Shown: positions 11,104 to 20,594, numbered from the stretch's first letter. The stretch: 64,000 nt of DNA from Candidatus Manganitrophus morganii (GCA_021651055.1 JAJHOH010000001.1:3782001-3846000), one strand, 5' to 3'. Numbers and translations: made by a program. Notes: generated by a model not told the origin, from the sequence alone.

Positions 11104-13421
11104 CTGAACCTAATTATAGCGCAGAGTATGATAATTACTGGACCCGGAGGGATCGTATCGGTGAATCCAGTGGCAATCTTGAACTAACAGCAGATCAAAT
11201 TGTCATGATTTGTGGTTTCGGCAGCATTCTTGATATTGGTTCAGGAGAAGGGGCTTTAGTAGCTGCACTGTTGCGTCGTGGTCTAGACGCGTATGGTCTG
11301 GATGTATCGAGGGTTGTCGTGTCGCGTTGCCAAAAAAGGATGCCTGGACGATTTAGTCTTGGATCAGTTCTCTATATCCCATTTAGAGATAGCTCCTTTC
11401 ATACTGTGGTAACCACTGATTGTATGGAGCACCTTACGCCTGAGGATGTGCCGAAAGCACTTCAGGAAATTCGCCGTGTTGCAGGGCGCTATGTTTTTCT
11501 TAAGCTTGCGACGATCCGGGATCGGGATGATCATTGGCATTTAACGGTTGAGAAACGAGCGTGGTGGGAGGCGAGGTGTTTTGAAGCCGGCTTTCGTAAG
11601 CATCCCGGTTATTACAGGATTAACGACTATGAGTCACTGAATCAAGATGGATGGCAGATTGTAATTCCTTTAGAAAAAACTCCAGAAAAGGTTTTAATAA
11701 GCTATCCGTTGGCATCCCTAAATGAAGAGCGTGGCTTGCATATGGACATGTTGCGCGATTCCGGGGAGCGTTCGGATGCTCACGTAATTCGATATCAGTG
11801 GGCATGTGACTACATTAAACCTGGTGATCGTGTCCTGGATGCGGCATGCGGTCTCGGCTATGGCAGCCATGTTATTCAGTATATGACACAAGCCGAAAAG
11901 ATTGTGGGGTTTGATGGTAGTGAATACGCAGTCAACTACGCGACCCAATCGTTTGCATATGAGAACGGACAAGTGGAGTATCTCTGGGGCATATTGCCCG
12001 ATGCTCTTTCATCTTATAAGGATGGTTCCTTCGATGTCATCGTATCTTTTGAGACACTAGAACACGTCGCAGATCCTCCAGCCCTTTTGAAGGAATTCCA
12101 CCGCCTCCTTTCTCCTGGTGGCCGAATTATCGTAAGCGTTCCCAACAATTGGAGTGATGAAACCGGAAGAGATCCGAACCCTTATCACCTTCACGTGTAT
12201 GACTGGACGAGATTACAGGGTGAACTTGCGTCGCATTTTGTTTTGGAGGAAGCTTTTGCCCAGACGGCAAGCCGGTGTAAAAACTCCCACAACGGGAATC
12301 AGTGGGAGACACGGCCTAGATCATTTCGAAAGGTGGCCATTACCGAGCAGGTTCCAGCGGATTGCGAATGGTGGTTGATGGTGGCAATGAAATCGCCGTT
12401 GGGTACAACTCAAGATTACCAAGAGCGTATGTTTCATAATATTGCTCATGCCGGACATGCGTCGATTCGTTACGCTGAGTCATACCAAAATCCATGGTTG
12501 ATGCACGCCATGGTGAATGTAGGGTATCGATTGAAGCGTGTGGATGCCCTGGAAAAACTGGCCTCTGAAGTGATGTCGGTTTCGCCGAAGAATTCGAGCG
12601 ATTATGCCGCAGCGCTTTCCGTAAAGGCGTATCGCGTTCTTGAGCGGTGTTTTGCGGAGGCGCTTGCGGTACGAGAGATCATCGGCTGCATCGATGTCGT
12701 TGTCGCCGATCCGCCGGAAGGCCCCATGGGGTTGCGTTGGCAGGTCTCTCTTCTTTTTGTTAAAGCGAAGCTTCTCCAGAGGGGGGGCCATCTGGAGCGG
12801 GCAAAGGCTACATTCGTGAAATGCGCCGGCTTGGATGTGCGTGGATTTGGAATCCATTTGGCCACCAAGACCACGGAGGCTTGGTTCAATGCCGGAAAGA
12901 TTGCATACTCACTGAGCGATAAAGAAGAAGCTCGATCGTATTGGGAGCGCGGCGTTGATTGCGGGAACATTTTATTGTCCGCATCTCTTGATGACATTTT
13001 AATCAATCGATCATTTCCGAACCGGTTTAACCATGGGGATGGGGTTCGTGAGTACACCGTGGCATGGGACAACATCGCCCGCTGTGCCAACGGGCTGCAT
13101 CTTCTTCGACGGGGAGGAGAACTGGATCCTGCCGCTTTGGAAAACTGTTTCCAGACGGAGTATTCCGTCGTCACCCAGGATTTGATTGAATGCCGTCGGC
13201 AACTGGTGGAACGGACGCGGGAACTGGTCGAGACGCGGGAGATTCTCTTGGAACGAACTGCGCTGCTGGAACAGAGCAGCAAAGGGGTGTCGGATCTGAC
13301 GCGGGAATTGGTTGAAACGCGGCAAACCCTGGTCGACCGCAGCAAGATGCTCGAAGAGATACGGAATTCTTTCCGCTATAGAATCAAAAATAAGTTGAAA
13401 ATATTTTTTAATAAGCTGTAA
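11097..13421 (+). CDS. Double SAM methyltransferase with C-terminal coiled coil (possible WbdD-like chain terminator/ruler)
   Basis: 774 residues. Two class I methyltransferase domains lie in tandem: motif I reads LDIGSGEGALVAALL in the first (from about residue 43) and LDAACGLGYGSHVIQ in the second (from about 245), each followed by the usual acidic motifs. A helical, TPR-like region follows (about 450-660), then a heptad-rich segment with near-repeats (RELVETREILLERT and RELVETRQTLVDRS), ending in a basic, hydrophobic helix. It starts within the last codons of wzt. In E. coli O8/O9a, a methyltransferase with a coiled coil caps the chain and sets its length; that job is inferred here from architecture and neighbourhood only. 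Confidence 0.75.
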   Translation: MVTEPNYSAEYDNYWTRRDRIGESSGNLELTADQIVMICGFGSILDIGSGEGALVAALLRRGLDAYGLDVSRVVVSRCQKRMPGRFSLGSVLYIPFRDSSFHTVVTTDCMEHLTPEDVPKALQEIRRVAGRYVFLKLATIRDRDDHWHLTVEKRAWWEARCFEAGFRKHPGYYRINDYESLNQDGWQIVIPLEKTPEKVLISYPLASLNEERGLHMDMLRDSGERSDAHVIRYQWACDYIKPGDRVLDAACGLGYGSHVIQYMTQAEKIVGFDGSEYAVNYATQSFAYENGQVEYLWGILPDALSSYKDGSFDVIVSFETLEHVADPPALLKEFHRLLSPGGRIIVSVPNNWSDETGRDPNPYHLHVYDWTRLQGELASHFVLEEAFAQTASRCKNSHNGNQWETRPRSFRKVAITEQVPADCEWWLMVAMKSPLGTTQDYQERMFHNIAHAGHASIRYAESYQNPWLMHAMVNVGYRLKRVDALEKLASEVMSVSPKNSSDYAAALSVKAYRVLERCFAEALAVREIIGCIDVVVADPPEGPMGLRWQVSLLFVKAKLLQRGGHLERAKATFVKCAGLDVRGFGIHLATKTTEAWFNAGKIAYSLSDKEEARSYWERGVDCGNILLSASLDDILINRSFPNRFNHGDGVREYTVAWDNIARCANGLHLLRRGGELDPAALENCFQTEYSVVTQDLIECRRQLVERTRELVETREILLERTALLEQSSKGVSDLTRELVETRQTLVDRSKMLEEIRNSFRYRIKNKLKIFFNKL

Positions 13422-13485
13422 TGGACTATAAAGTTCCAGGCATGGGCCCAATAGATGGGTATCAGAATAATAACAAGGATTTGCT

Positions 13486-16374
13486 TTGATCAAACATGCA
13501 GCCGTTGAAATGTCAATCGCCGCAGTGACTGCGCTCATTGCGCTCATTAAGCGGAACAGAAGTTTTGCGCTTGCCATTGCAATGACGGCAATTTTTTACC
13601 TGCCAGCATTAAGGAACGGGTCGGTCGACGCTGGGTTTCTCTATGGGGGAGACACCCTCGGTTGGTATTTACCGGCATTGGCCAAAACACAGATGCTGAT
13701 CCATTCATTTAATTTCACGGCGATCGACTTCTCCTCATATAACGGCAGTTCCGACTTTTTTCTGAGCCCCAACTTCTTCGCCTATCATCCATTTGTCGTG
13801 ATCTACAGTTTGCTGGCGGCGCCGGAAACAACGACGCGGCAAGATCTCGGCCGCTTTTTGGTGTTGATGTTTGCGGCACATTCCTTTCTTGCGTGCTATT
13901 TTTCTTTAAAACTGTTCACCCGTTTCTTTTCTTTTGAATTCGGCCCCGCCGCACTGATTGCCGCCATATTCGCATTCAGCCTATACATGATGAATTCGCT
14001 TACACAACCATCGTTTCTCCTTTGTGCAACGATTATTCCCTGGGCCGCATACAGTGCTTTGGCCTATAGTGAGGGACCCAATCTCCGGCGGCTCGTATTC
14101 GCCTGTTTGCCTGTCGTGATCGGTTTTATGGGAGGGTATATGCCTCTCGGCGTTGCCTGTCTGGCTCTGTCGGCCGGTTTGGTCGCGGCGAAGCTACTTG
14201 TGATCGATGATTCAATCTCACTTGATGAACGGGTGCGTGCGTTATTTTTTGCCGCTACTCCCTATCTTTGCGCATCGCTGATCGTGTCGCCTTATTTATA
14301 TGCAGTTTATAAATTTCATAAGGAAACAACGAGTGTTAATGTAGTATCGCTTTTTTATAGTGCGTATCAACTGGCGGAGCTGCCGCAAACTTTTCTGAGG
14401 CTCATTTCCTCTCATTTTGACGTTCCGGGACCGAGCTATGAGTTTTCTTTGGCCTGGGGTCTTATTGCCATCACGACCGCCGCTATTTTTATTCTCAGTC
14501 CCAAGACAATGACCGCGCTGACCGCGCGGGATTGGAAAATATTCAAAGTTTCCGCTTTCGTTTACTTTGCGGCTGTTTTGGCGATCTTCGGTCATTACAG
14601 CGTGGTTAGCGACTTGGTTTATTATCTGGTTCCCCAGGTGGGGAAGATGCATATTTATCAGCGCTTTTTGCTCCCCACGTATCTGCTATTTGCTGTGATG
14701 GTTGCCCTGATGCTTAAAGCGTTAGTCCAAGTGCGCCCTCCGGTTGCGTTAAGAGTTGTTCTGACCATCCTTGTGGTTGCCACCCTCGTGGCTGCATACA
14801 TCGTGAGCCGTAATCCTGTCTTGGCGAAGGAAATGGGGCTGAACAACTATCTGATCTTTGAGCTGCTTCTGGCGTGTTTATTCGCTTTTACGCTTTTAAT
14901 CCCCGACGAAGCGTTCGTCTACGGCGTCGCAATTGTGCTATTTTGTCTTCCCCCCCTCGACCGCATGTATGACTTCTCTGTCGGCGGAAGTACCTTCGAG
15001 GAACAACGGAAACGGCAAGGAGTTATTTTAGATGAAGGGGAGAAAGCGCGGTTCGTCTCATACCTCAAACGCTTTGACGACAAGGAGGTCATAAAGTATG
15101 TCGACATCACCCCCATGTGGACCAAAGGCGGGGTGGAGACATTTCCAAAGGTCTTCCCCTATTATGTATTGAAAGATCTGCGACTGTCGTCCTACGGCGG
15201 TTTTACCTTCTATCTTTCCGCCCGGGCCGACTACATGCGAAGAATGCCGGTTATGGGAGAGGTCGCCGTCAGCCCGGATTGGGAAGTCATAGAGAATTCG
15301 GGCGCCGATTTTGTCGTTGCGCGCGAGTCGGACCTTGGGATCGGCGCTTTAGGCGCTCTGTTTACAAATATAAAAACCGATGAATTGTACAGGCTCCCGA
15401 ACGACGCCGTGGTCCTCCCTCTGCACACCCGGGCGGTAAAAGTGGCGTCATCTGACTCCATCATTTTCGACAACGGATATTTCAGGGCTTTTCCAAACGG
15501 AAATGAACCGAATAAGCTGGAAAATATCGCTCTGGGGAAACCTGCCAGGCAGAGTAGCAATGGCGGAGGGGAGGCAAGGCTGGCGGTCGACGGTAATACG
15601 AATGGGGACTATAACCTCGGCTCGGTTACCCATACCGGAGGTGAATCTCATTCCTGGCTTGAAATCGACTTAGGCGCTGTCGAGCCAATCGACAGCATAC
15701 GAGTTTGGAATAGAACCGATTGTTGCGGATTTCGGCTCAACAATTACTGGATATTTATTTCGGAAATCCCCTTTTTACCGAGCGATACAGCCTCCGAACT
15801 GCGGACGAGGCCAGCAACCTGGAGCAAAGTGAATTTTACCCCCAATCCTAAGGGCACGATAAAGACAGGGGGAGTGCGCGGCAGATATATTCGCGTTCAA
15901 CTGAGTGGGACGTCTACCGACCAAGGCTTCCTGAGCCTTGCGGAGGTGGAGGTTTTTCGTTCTGCTCAGGTGCCGGTCGCGGCTTCTGTGCCCGCTTCCG
16001 TAAAACTATCCGACTTGAAAGTGAGGGAATTTGCAACCGATCATGCGAGCTATCTACGCCTCGACCTCGAATCATCCTCGCCGACCACTGTACAGTACCT
16101 GTTTTGGCATAATCCAAGACTCAGATATTATCTAAACGGAAAACGGGTGAAATGGGTCGAGCAGGATGGATTACGCACCCTTTCAGTCCCCGCCGGACGC
16201 AATCTGCTTGAGATCAGATACCGGCACTGGCCCTTGACTGGATTCTGGATTCTTTATACCATATACGGGCTGATTTTCCTGTGGGCCTTAATGCCGACTG
16301 AATTCCGGACCGGCGTCTGGCGAAAGTTACGGTGGCCTCGGTCAATGGAAAGTCGGCCGGGAGAAATAAGCTGA
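13486..16374 (+). CDS. YfhO/GT-C-like polytopic membrane protein carrying an F-type lectin (fucolectin) domain
   Basis: 962 residues, TTG start with AAGGA six bases upstream. Residues of about 30-510 contain many hydrophobic segments with an early 'GGDTLGWYLPALAK' loop, as in YfhO-like GT-C membrane glycosyltransferases. After a soluble periplasmic stretch comes an F5/8-type fold (about 676-830) beginning NIALGKPARQSS. Inside it, His716, Arg743, Asp745 and Arg750 satisfy the F-type lectin fucose motif HX26RXDX4R exactly. A further beta-rich segment and a final hydrophobic helix (about 915-940) follow. Likely acts at the periplasmic face on a lipid-linked sugar; the lectin suggests recognition of fucosylated glycan, consistent with GDP-L-fucose synthesis nearby. 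Confidence 0.75.
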   Translation: MIKHAAVEMSIAAVTALIALIKRNRSFALAIAMTAIFYLPALRNGSVDAGFLYGGDTLGWYLPALAKTQMLIHSFNFTAIDFSSYNGSSDFFLSPNFFAYHPFVVIYSLLAAPETTTRQDLGRFLVLMFAAHSFLACYFSLKLFTRFFSFEFGPAALIAAIFAFSLYMMNSLTQPSFLLCATIIPWAAYSALAYSEGPNLRRLVFACLPVVIGFMGGYMPLGVACLALSAGLVAAKLLVIDDSISLDERVRALFFAATPYLCASLIVSPYLYAVYKFHKETTSVNVVSLFYSAYQLAELPQTFLRLISSHFDVPGPSYEFSLAWGLIAITTAAIFILSPKTMTALTARDWKIFKVSAFVYFAAVLAIFGHYSVVSDLVYYLVPQVGKMHIYQRFLLPTYLLFAVMVALMLKALVQVRPPVALRVVLTILVVATLVAAYIVSRNPVLAKEMGLNNYLIFELLLACLFAFTLLIPDEAFVYGVAIVLFCLPPLDRMYDFSVGGSTFEEQRKRQGVILDEGEKARFVSYLKRFDDKEVIKYVDITPMWTKGGVETFPKVFPYYVLKDLRLSSYGGFTFYLSARADYMRRMPVMGEVAVSPDWEVIENSGADFVVARESDLGIGALGALFTNIKTDELYRLPNDAVVLPLHTRAVKVASSDSIIFDNGYFRAFPNGNEPNKLENIALGKPARQSSNGGGEARLAVDGNTNGDYNLGSVTHTGGESHSWLEIDLGAVEPIDSIRVWNRTDCCGFRLNNYWIFISEIPFLPSDTASELRTRPATWSKVNFTPNPKGTIKTGGVRGRYIRVQLSGTSTDQGFLSLAEVEVFRSAQVPVAASVPASVKLSDLKVREFATDHASYLRLDLESSSPTTVQYLFWHNPRLRYYLNGKRVKWVEQDGLRTLSVPAGRNLLEIRYRHWPLTGFWILYTIYGLIFLWALMPTEFRTGVWRKLRWPRSMESRPGEIS

Positions 16375-16389
16375 GTCATTGGGGGTGTA

Positions 16390-17388
16390 ATGGAGCTCAA
16401 GAACAAAAAAGTACTGGTGACCGGGGCTGATGGATTCATCGGCAGCCATTTAGTGGAGGCGTTGCTGGATCGCGGCTGTGATGTCAGGGCATTTGTTTTT
16501 TATAACTCTTTCAATAGCTGGGGTTGGCTGGATACATTGTCAGCGGAGAAGTTAAAGTCTCTCGATGTTTTCTCCGGGGACATTCGCGATCCAAATGGCG
16601 TTTCGCAAGCGATGAAAGGGTACGACGTCGTCTTTCACCTGGCGGCCCTGATCGCTATACCCTTTTCGTATCATTCGCCCGATTCATACGTCGATACCAA
16701 CATCAAGGGGACGCTGAATGTGCTGCAAGCGGCGCGTCAGCAAGGGACCGAGCGCGTCTTGGTAACTTCCACCTCCGAGGTTTACGGCACCGCACAATAC
16801 GCTCCCATAGATGAAAAACACCCGTTCCAAGGCCAATCGCCATACAGCGCCACCAAGATCGGCGCCGACCGCTTGGCCGAGTCGTTCTATCGTTCCTTTG
16901 AAACGCCCGTTGTGATCGTCCGCCCGTTTAATACGTATGGACCCCGTCAGTCCGCAAGAGCGGTCATTCCGACCGTGATTACCCAATTGCTATCGGGACA
17001 AATCGAATTGCGGCTTGGAAATCTGACGCCCACCCGTGATTTCAACTATGTTAAGGATACGGTCCAAGGGTTCATCGCATTGGCCGGGGCGGACGCCGCA
17101 ATCGGACAGGAAATCAATATCGCGACCGGTGAAGAGCATTCAATCGGCGATGTGGCGCAGATCTTGATTGCCGATCTGAACCCCGAAGCAAAAATTGTTG
17201 CCGACGAGGAGAGGCTCCGCCCGGAAGCCTCTGAAGTATACCGACTCATGGGCGATAACACCCGGATTACCACGCTTACCTCGTGGCGGCCGGGCCATGA
17301 CCTGAAGGCGGGATTGAGAGACACCATTCGTTGGTTCAAACAACCCGACAATCTCACTCGTTATAAGGCTTGGCTGTACAACATTTAA
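16390..17388 (+). CDS. NAD-dependent sugar-nucleotide 4,6-dehydratase, LegB-like
   Basis: Extended SDR of 332 residues. The N-terminus TGADGFIGSHLVEALLDRG is the NAD-binding motif, and the following 'YNSFNSWGWLD' block is characteristic of the LegB group of 4,6-dehydratases, which act on a GDP- or UDP-linked GlcNAc in legionaminic acid pathways. Catalytic residues appear as TSTSEVYG and SPYSATKIGAD, with RPFNTYGPRQSARAVIP further on. The remaining legionaminic acid genes are not in the window, so the final sugar is open. It forms a tight run with the nucleotidyltransferase and SDR genes downstream. Confidence 0.8.
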   Translation: MELKNKKVLVTGADGFIGSHLVEALLDRGCDVRAFVFYNSFNSWGWLDTLSAEKLKSLDVFSGDIRDPNGVSQAMKGYDVVFHLAALIAIPFSYHSPDSYVDTNIKGTLNVLQAARQQGTERVLVTSTSEVYGTAQYAPIDEKHPFQGQSPYSATKIGADRLAESFYRSFETPVVIVRPFNTYGPRQSARAVIPTVITQLLSGQIELRLGNLTPTRDFNYVKDTVQGFIALAGADAAIGQEINIATGEEHSIGDVAQILIADLNPEAKIVADEERLRPEASEVYRLMGDNTRITTLTSWRPGHDLKAGLRDTIRWFKQPDNLTRYKAWLYNI

Positions 17389-17401
17389 AGAGGAAACGAT
17401 C

Positions 17402-18115
17402 ATGAGAGCGATCATCCTGGCTGGTGGAAAGGGAACCCGACTGCGCCCTTATACGGCACTTATTCCTAAGCCGCTTGTGCCATTGGGTGGAAAGTACTCC
17501 ATTCTGGAAATTGTAATCATGCAGCTGGCCCGTTCGGGATTTACCCACGTTACGCTTGCCGTGAATCACCTGTCTAATCTGATTATGGCTTATTTTGGTG
17601 ACGGATCACGTCTAGGCGTGAAGCTTGATTACTCGCTTGAAGAGGGCGAACTGAGCACGATCGGCCCACTAACCCTGGTGAAGGATCTGCCGGAGAGTTT
17701 CCTCGTAATGAATGGGGATATCTTGTGCGACCTTAATTACCGGTCATTTTTTGAAACGCACGTTCGGAAAGGAAATCAGATTTCCGTCTCTGCATATCAT
17801 AGACAGGTTAAAATCGATTTCGGCGTATTGAAATACGATCAAGCGGGGCATTTGACCGAGTTTCAGGAGAAACCGAAATTTGATTTTGATGTCAGTATGG
17901 GGATCTATTGCATGAACCGCTCCGTGATTGATATTTTGCCGCGAGGGAAACCATATGGTTTTGATAATTTGATGGTCGATGGGTTGGCGAAAGGACAAAA
18001 AATCAACATTGAACCGTTCTCCGGATATTGGCTGGACATCGGTCGTCCTGATGACTATCAGTATGCTGATGAAAACTTTTTAGAGCTTGCCGATCAATTG
18101 GGAATTGCATTATGA
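17402..18115 (+). CDS. Sugar-phosphate nucleotidyltransferase
   Basis: 237 residues, single NTP_transferase domain. The signature LAGGKGTRLRPYTALIPKP is at the N-terminus; VMNGDILCDL carries the metal-binding Asp; FQEKP and YWLDIGRPDDY are the later substrate-site motifs. The protein activates a sugar-1-phosphate, most likely for the 4,6-dehydratase encoded just before it. Family resemblance is to GDP-mannose/GlcN-1-P guanylyltransferase-like enzymes, but base and sugar specificity cannot be read directly. AAGAGGAAACG upstream is a good ribosome binding site, and the stop overlaps the next start by four bases (ATGA). Confidence 0.85.
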   Translation: MRAIILAGGKGTRLRPYTALIPKPLVPLGGKYSILEIVIMQLARSGFTHVTLAVNHLSNLIMAYFGDGSRLGVKLDYSLEEGELSTIGPLTLVKDLPESFLVMNGDILCDLNYRSFFETHVRKGNQISVSAYHRQVKIDFGVLKYDQAGHLTEFQEKPKFDFDVSMGIYCMNRSVIDILPRGKPYGFDNLMVDGLAKGQKINIEPFSGYWLDIGRPDDYQYADENFLELADQLGIAL

Positions 18116-18984
18116 AGAAAGCACTGGTGACCGGAGGCACGGGTGCGCTCGGTCGGGCTGTTATTGCCAGGATGAAAAAGTTAGGAAGCTATGACATTAT
18201 TGCAGCAGGGAGGCAGTATCGAAACGATGATCCGTCCGGAATACGGTGCGACGTTCGCGACCCGGAACAGCTCTCAGCTGCTTTTGATCAAGCCAAACCG
18301 GACCTGGTACTCCATCTAGCGGCAACATTTTCCGGTGATCTTCCTGAAGCTTATTCAACCAATGTCGCCCCGGCGCAGCATATTCTGGATTGGGTGCAGC
18401 GCAAGGGTCTTAAGACCCGCATTATCTTAATCGGTTCTGCCGCTGAGTATGGCGTGGTTAGTCCGGTTGAAAATCCAATTCGGGAGGATCATGTATTAGC
18501 TCCTGTCTCGGTTTATGGGATCAGCAAGGCGTGGCAAACCCAGTTGCTGGGCCTTTATGCTTACCAAGGGGTGGAAGTGGTCTGTGCGCGCGTATTCAAC
18601 TTATACGGACCGGGGATATCCGACAGGTTGTTCGTCGGGCGCCTACAGCATCAGATTAATGAAGTTGTGGCGAGAAAGAGGTCGATCATCGATGTCGGGC
18701 CTCTATCAGCCATCCGGGATTACCTCTCCACAGACGAAGCAGCAACTCAGTTGCTCACGATCGCTGCTCTTGGAGTATCCGGCAGGGTCTACCACGTAGC
18801 CAGCGGCGTTCCCGTCACCGTGCGGGACATCCTGATGCGTCATCTGGAGGCGCATGGTTTAGATCTTTCTATTGTGCGGGAGGCACCCAGTTTATCTAAC
18901 CGCAACGGTTACGATGTGCCTGCAATTTTTGCCGACATGACAAAAACCAATCAATTGGAAACAGCAGGGGGGGGGAATGCCTAG
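18112..18984 (+). CDS. SDR-family sugar-nucleotide epimerase/reductase
   Basis: 290 residues, extended SDR. TGGTGALGRAV is the NAD(P)-binding motif, IGSAAEYG carries the catalytic Ser/Glu, SVYGISKAWQ holds the Tyr/Lys pair, and ARVFNLYGPG is the usual substrate-loop segment. It overlaps the nucleotidyltransferase by four bases and the following glycosyltransferase by eight, so the three proteins are translated as a coupled set. It probably finishes the sugar started by the 4,6-dehydratase, as a 4-reductase or epimerase; the exact reaction is unknown. The C-terminus ends in a short Gly-rich tail produced by a run of G bases. Confidence 0.8.
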   Translation: MKKALVTGGTGALGRAVIARMKKLGSYDIIAAGRQYRNDDPSGIRCDVRDPEQLSAAFDQAKPDLVLHLAATFSGDLPEAYSTNVAPAQHILDWVQRKGLKTRIILIGSAAEYGVVSPVENPIREDHVLAPVSVYGISKAWQTQLLGLYAYQGVEVVCARVFNLYGPGISDRLFVGRLQHQINEVVARKRSIIDVGPLSAIRDYLSTDEAATQLLTIAALGVSGRVYHVASGVPVTVRDILMRHLEAHGLDLSIVREAPSLSNRNGYDVPAIFADMTKTNQLETAGGGNA

Positions 18985-19933
18985 ACTGAAACTCACTATT
19001 GTCACCCCAGTCTTTAATGAAGAGGAAGTAATTTCTCACTTTTATACTCGTACCCGCCAGGTGCTGGACCAATTGGAAAACGTCGACTCGGATATCATTT
19101 TCGTGGTAGATCGATCCACCGACAAAACTCTTGATATCCTCAGGGGTATTGTTTCAATGGATTCTGCCTCAAAAGTCATTGCACTATCATCGCGGTTTGG
19201 CCATCAAATGTCGCTCCTTGCAGGAATCGAGAATGCTGCCGCTGCGGACGTGATCGTAATGATGGACAGCGACTTGCAACATCCGCCTGAATTGATTCCG
19301 AAGCTTCTCGCTGAGTTCTGTGCAGGCGCCGACGTGGTTTATACGATTCGGCGCGATACGGATGACATCGGTTTCTTCAGGCGAACGTTGGGAAACCTTT
19401 TTTACCGGCTGCTTGGGTTTCTCGCGCGCGTGCCGATCAATGCCAACGCTGCAGACTTTCGTCTTATCAGCCGCAGGGTTGCCCTTTCGCTCACAAACGA
19501 TTTTCAGGAACGCAACATGTTCCTTCGGGGCGTCTTTTCATGGATCGGCTTCCGGCAAACGAGCATCGAATATGTTGCCGAACGCCGCTTTGCGGGCGAG
19601 TCGAAATACTCGCTCTCCAGGATGCTACAGTTGGCCATGGCCGGCATCCTATCGTTTAGCACAAAGCCTTTATACATTGGTATTTTTGTCGGGGTGGGTT
19701 TTGCCGCTCTGGCATTATTTTTCATGTTGGGTACCGTCATCAGCTACTTCATCGATCGGAGCATCCCGAGTGGCTGGACAACAATTGTCACTTTGTTACT
19801 TCTTTTCAGTGGCGTGCAACTTATCGTAATTGGAATCATGGGTGCTTACATTGGCGGCATATACGAGGAAGTTAAAGGGCGCCCTCGCTATATTATTGAG
19901 GAGGTGATTTCTCGCCGTGCCGAATCGCGTTGA
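18977..19933 (+). CDS. GT2 polyprenyl-phosphate glycosyltransferase (GtrB/DPM1-like)
   Basis: 318 residues. N-terminal GT-A domain of the dolichol-phosphate-mannose-synthase type: VTPVFNEEEVISHF at the start, the acidic metal site MMDSDLQHPPELIP, and the FAGESKYSLSRMLQLA segment. Two hydrophobic helices near residues 235-260 and 270-300 anchor it, as in GtrB. The usual DDGSTD is altered to DRSTDKT, a departure worth noting. Such enzymes load a sugar onto undecaprenyl phosphate in the cytoplasm; a GtrA-like flippase gene lies about 660 bases downstream, matching the classic gtr module. Confidence 0.88.
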   Translation: MPRLKLTIVTPVFNEEEVISHFYTRTRQVLDQLENVDSDIIFVVDRSTDKTLDILRGIVSMDSASKVIALSSRFGHQMSLLAGIENAAAADVIVMMDSDLQHPPELIPKLLAEFCAGADVVYTIRRDTDDIGFFRRTLGNLFYRLLGFLARVPINANAADFRLISRRVALSLTNDFQERNMFLRGVFSWIGFRQTSIEYVAERRFAGESKYSLSRMLQLAMAGILSFSTKPLYIGIFVGVGFAALALFFMLGTVISYFIDRSIPSGWTTIVTLLLLFSGVQLIVIGIMGAYIGGIYEEVKGRPRYIIEEVISRRAESR

Positions 19934-20594
19934 TTTTGACAAGTACACCGGTAATTACAATCAACTCTTGCGGGAGAGTACAGGATTCTTCTCCAAGAAT
20001 GATGCATACTTTGCAAAATATAAAGTAGAGCTGATGAGATCCCACATTTCCAGACCGGTGAAAAGGATACTTGAATACGGTTGCGGGATTGGAAGAAATA
20101 TCCCATTCTTAAGAGAAGCTTTCCCGAAGGTCGAGATCATTGGTACGGATCTTTCTCGCGCGAGTCTCGAGATCGCTCGCCGGGATCAACCAGATGTTGC
20201 GTTTTTTGACGAGGGGGATGGGACGTTGAGTCCCGGAACGTTTGATCTGATTTTTGTGGCCGGCGTCTATCACCATATCCCGATTAGTGAACGGGGGAAT
20301 GTTTCTAATTTACTATATCAGCGCCTGGATTCGTCAGGGGATCTATTTATTTTCGAACATAACCCTTACAATCCGGTGACACGCCGGATTGTTTCAAATT
20401 GCCCATATGATGACGATGCCATTCTGGTGTTGCCGAGAGAATTGAGGCAATATCTAAAGTCAACGGGATTCAAATATCCGCGTACCGAGTACTGTTTGTT
20501 TTTCCCTCCAAGTTTTACAAGACTCGCTTGGTTGGAACCTAGACTTGGATGGTTCCCGTTCGGCGGCCAGTACTTCGTGCATGTTTCGAAGTGA
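19917..20594 (+). CDS. Class I SAM methyltransferase
   Basis: 225 residues, starting inside the end of the GtrB-like gene. Motif I is LEYGCGIGRNIPFLRE, followed by IIGTDLSRASLEIAR and the LIFVAGVYHHI motif IV region. The N-terminal 'FDKYTGNYNQLLRE' is typical of small sugar/lipid methyltransferases found in polysaccharide loci. It sits between the GtrB-like and GtrA-like genes, so it may methylate the lipid-linked sugar or its precursor. Substrate unknown. Confidence 0.82.
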   Translation: MPNRVDFDKYTGNYNQLLRESTGFFSKNDAYFAKYKVELMRSHISRPVKRILEYGCGIGRNIPFLREAFPKVEIIGTDLSRASLEIARRDQPDVAFFDEGDGTLSPGTFDLIFVAGVYHHIPISERGNVSNLLYQRLDSSGDLFIFEHNPYNPVTRRIVSNCPYDDDAILVLPRELRQYLKSTGFKYPRTEYCLFFPPSFTRLAWLEPRLGWFPFGGQYFVHVSK

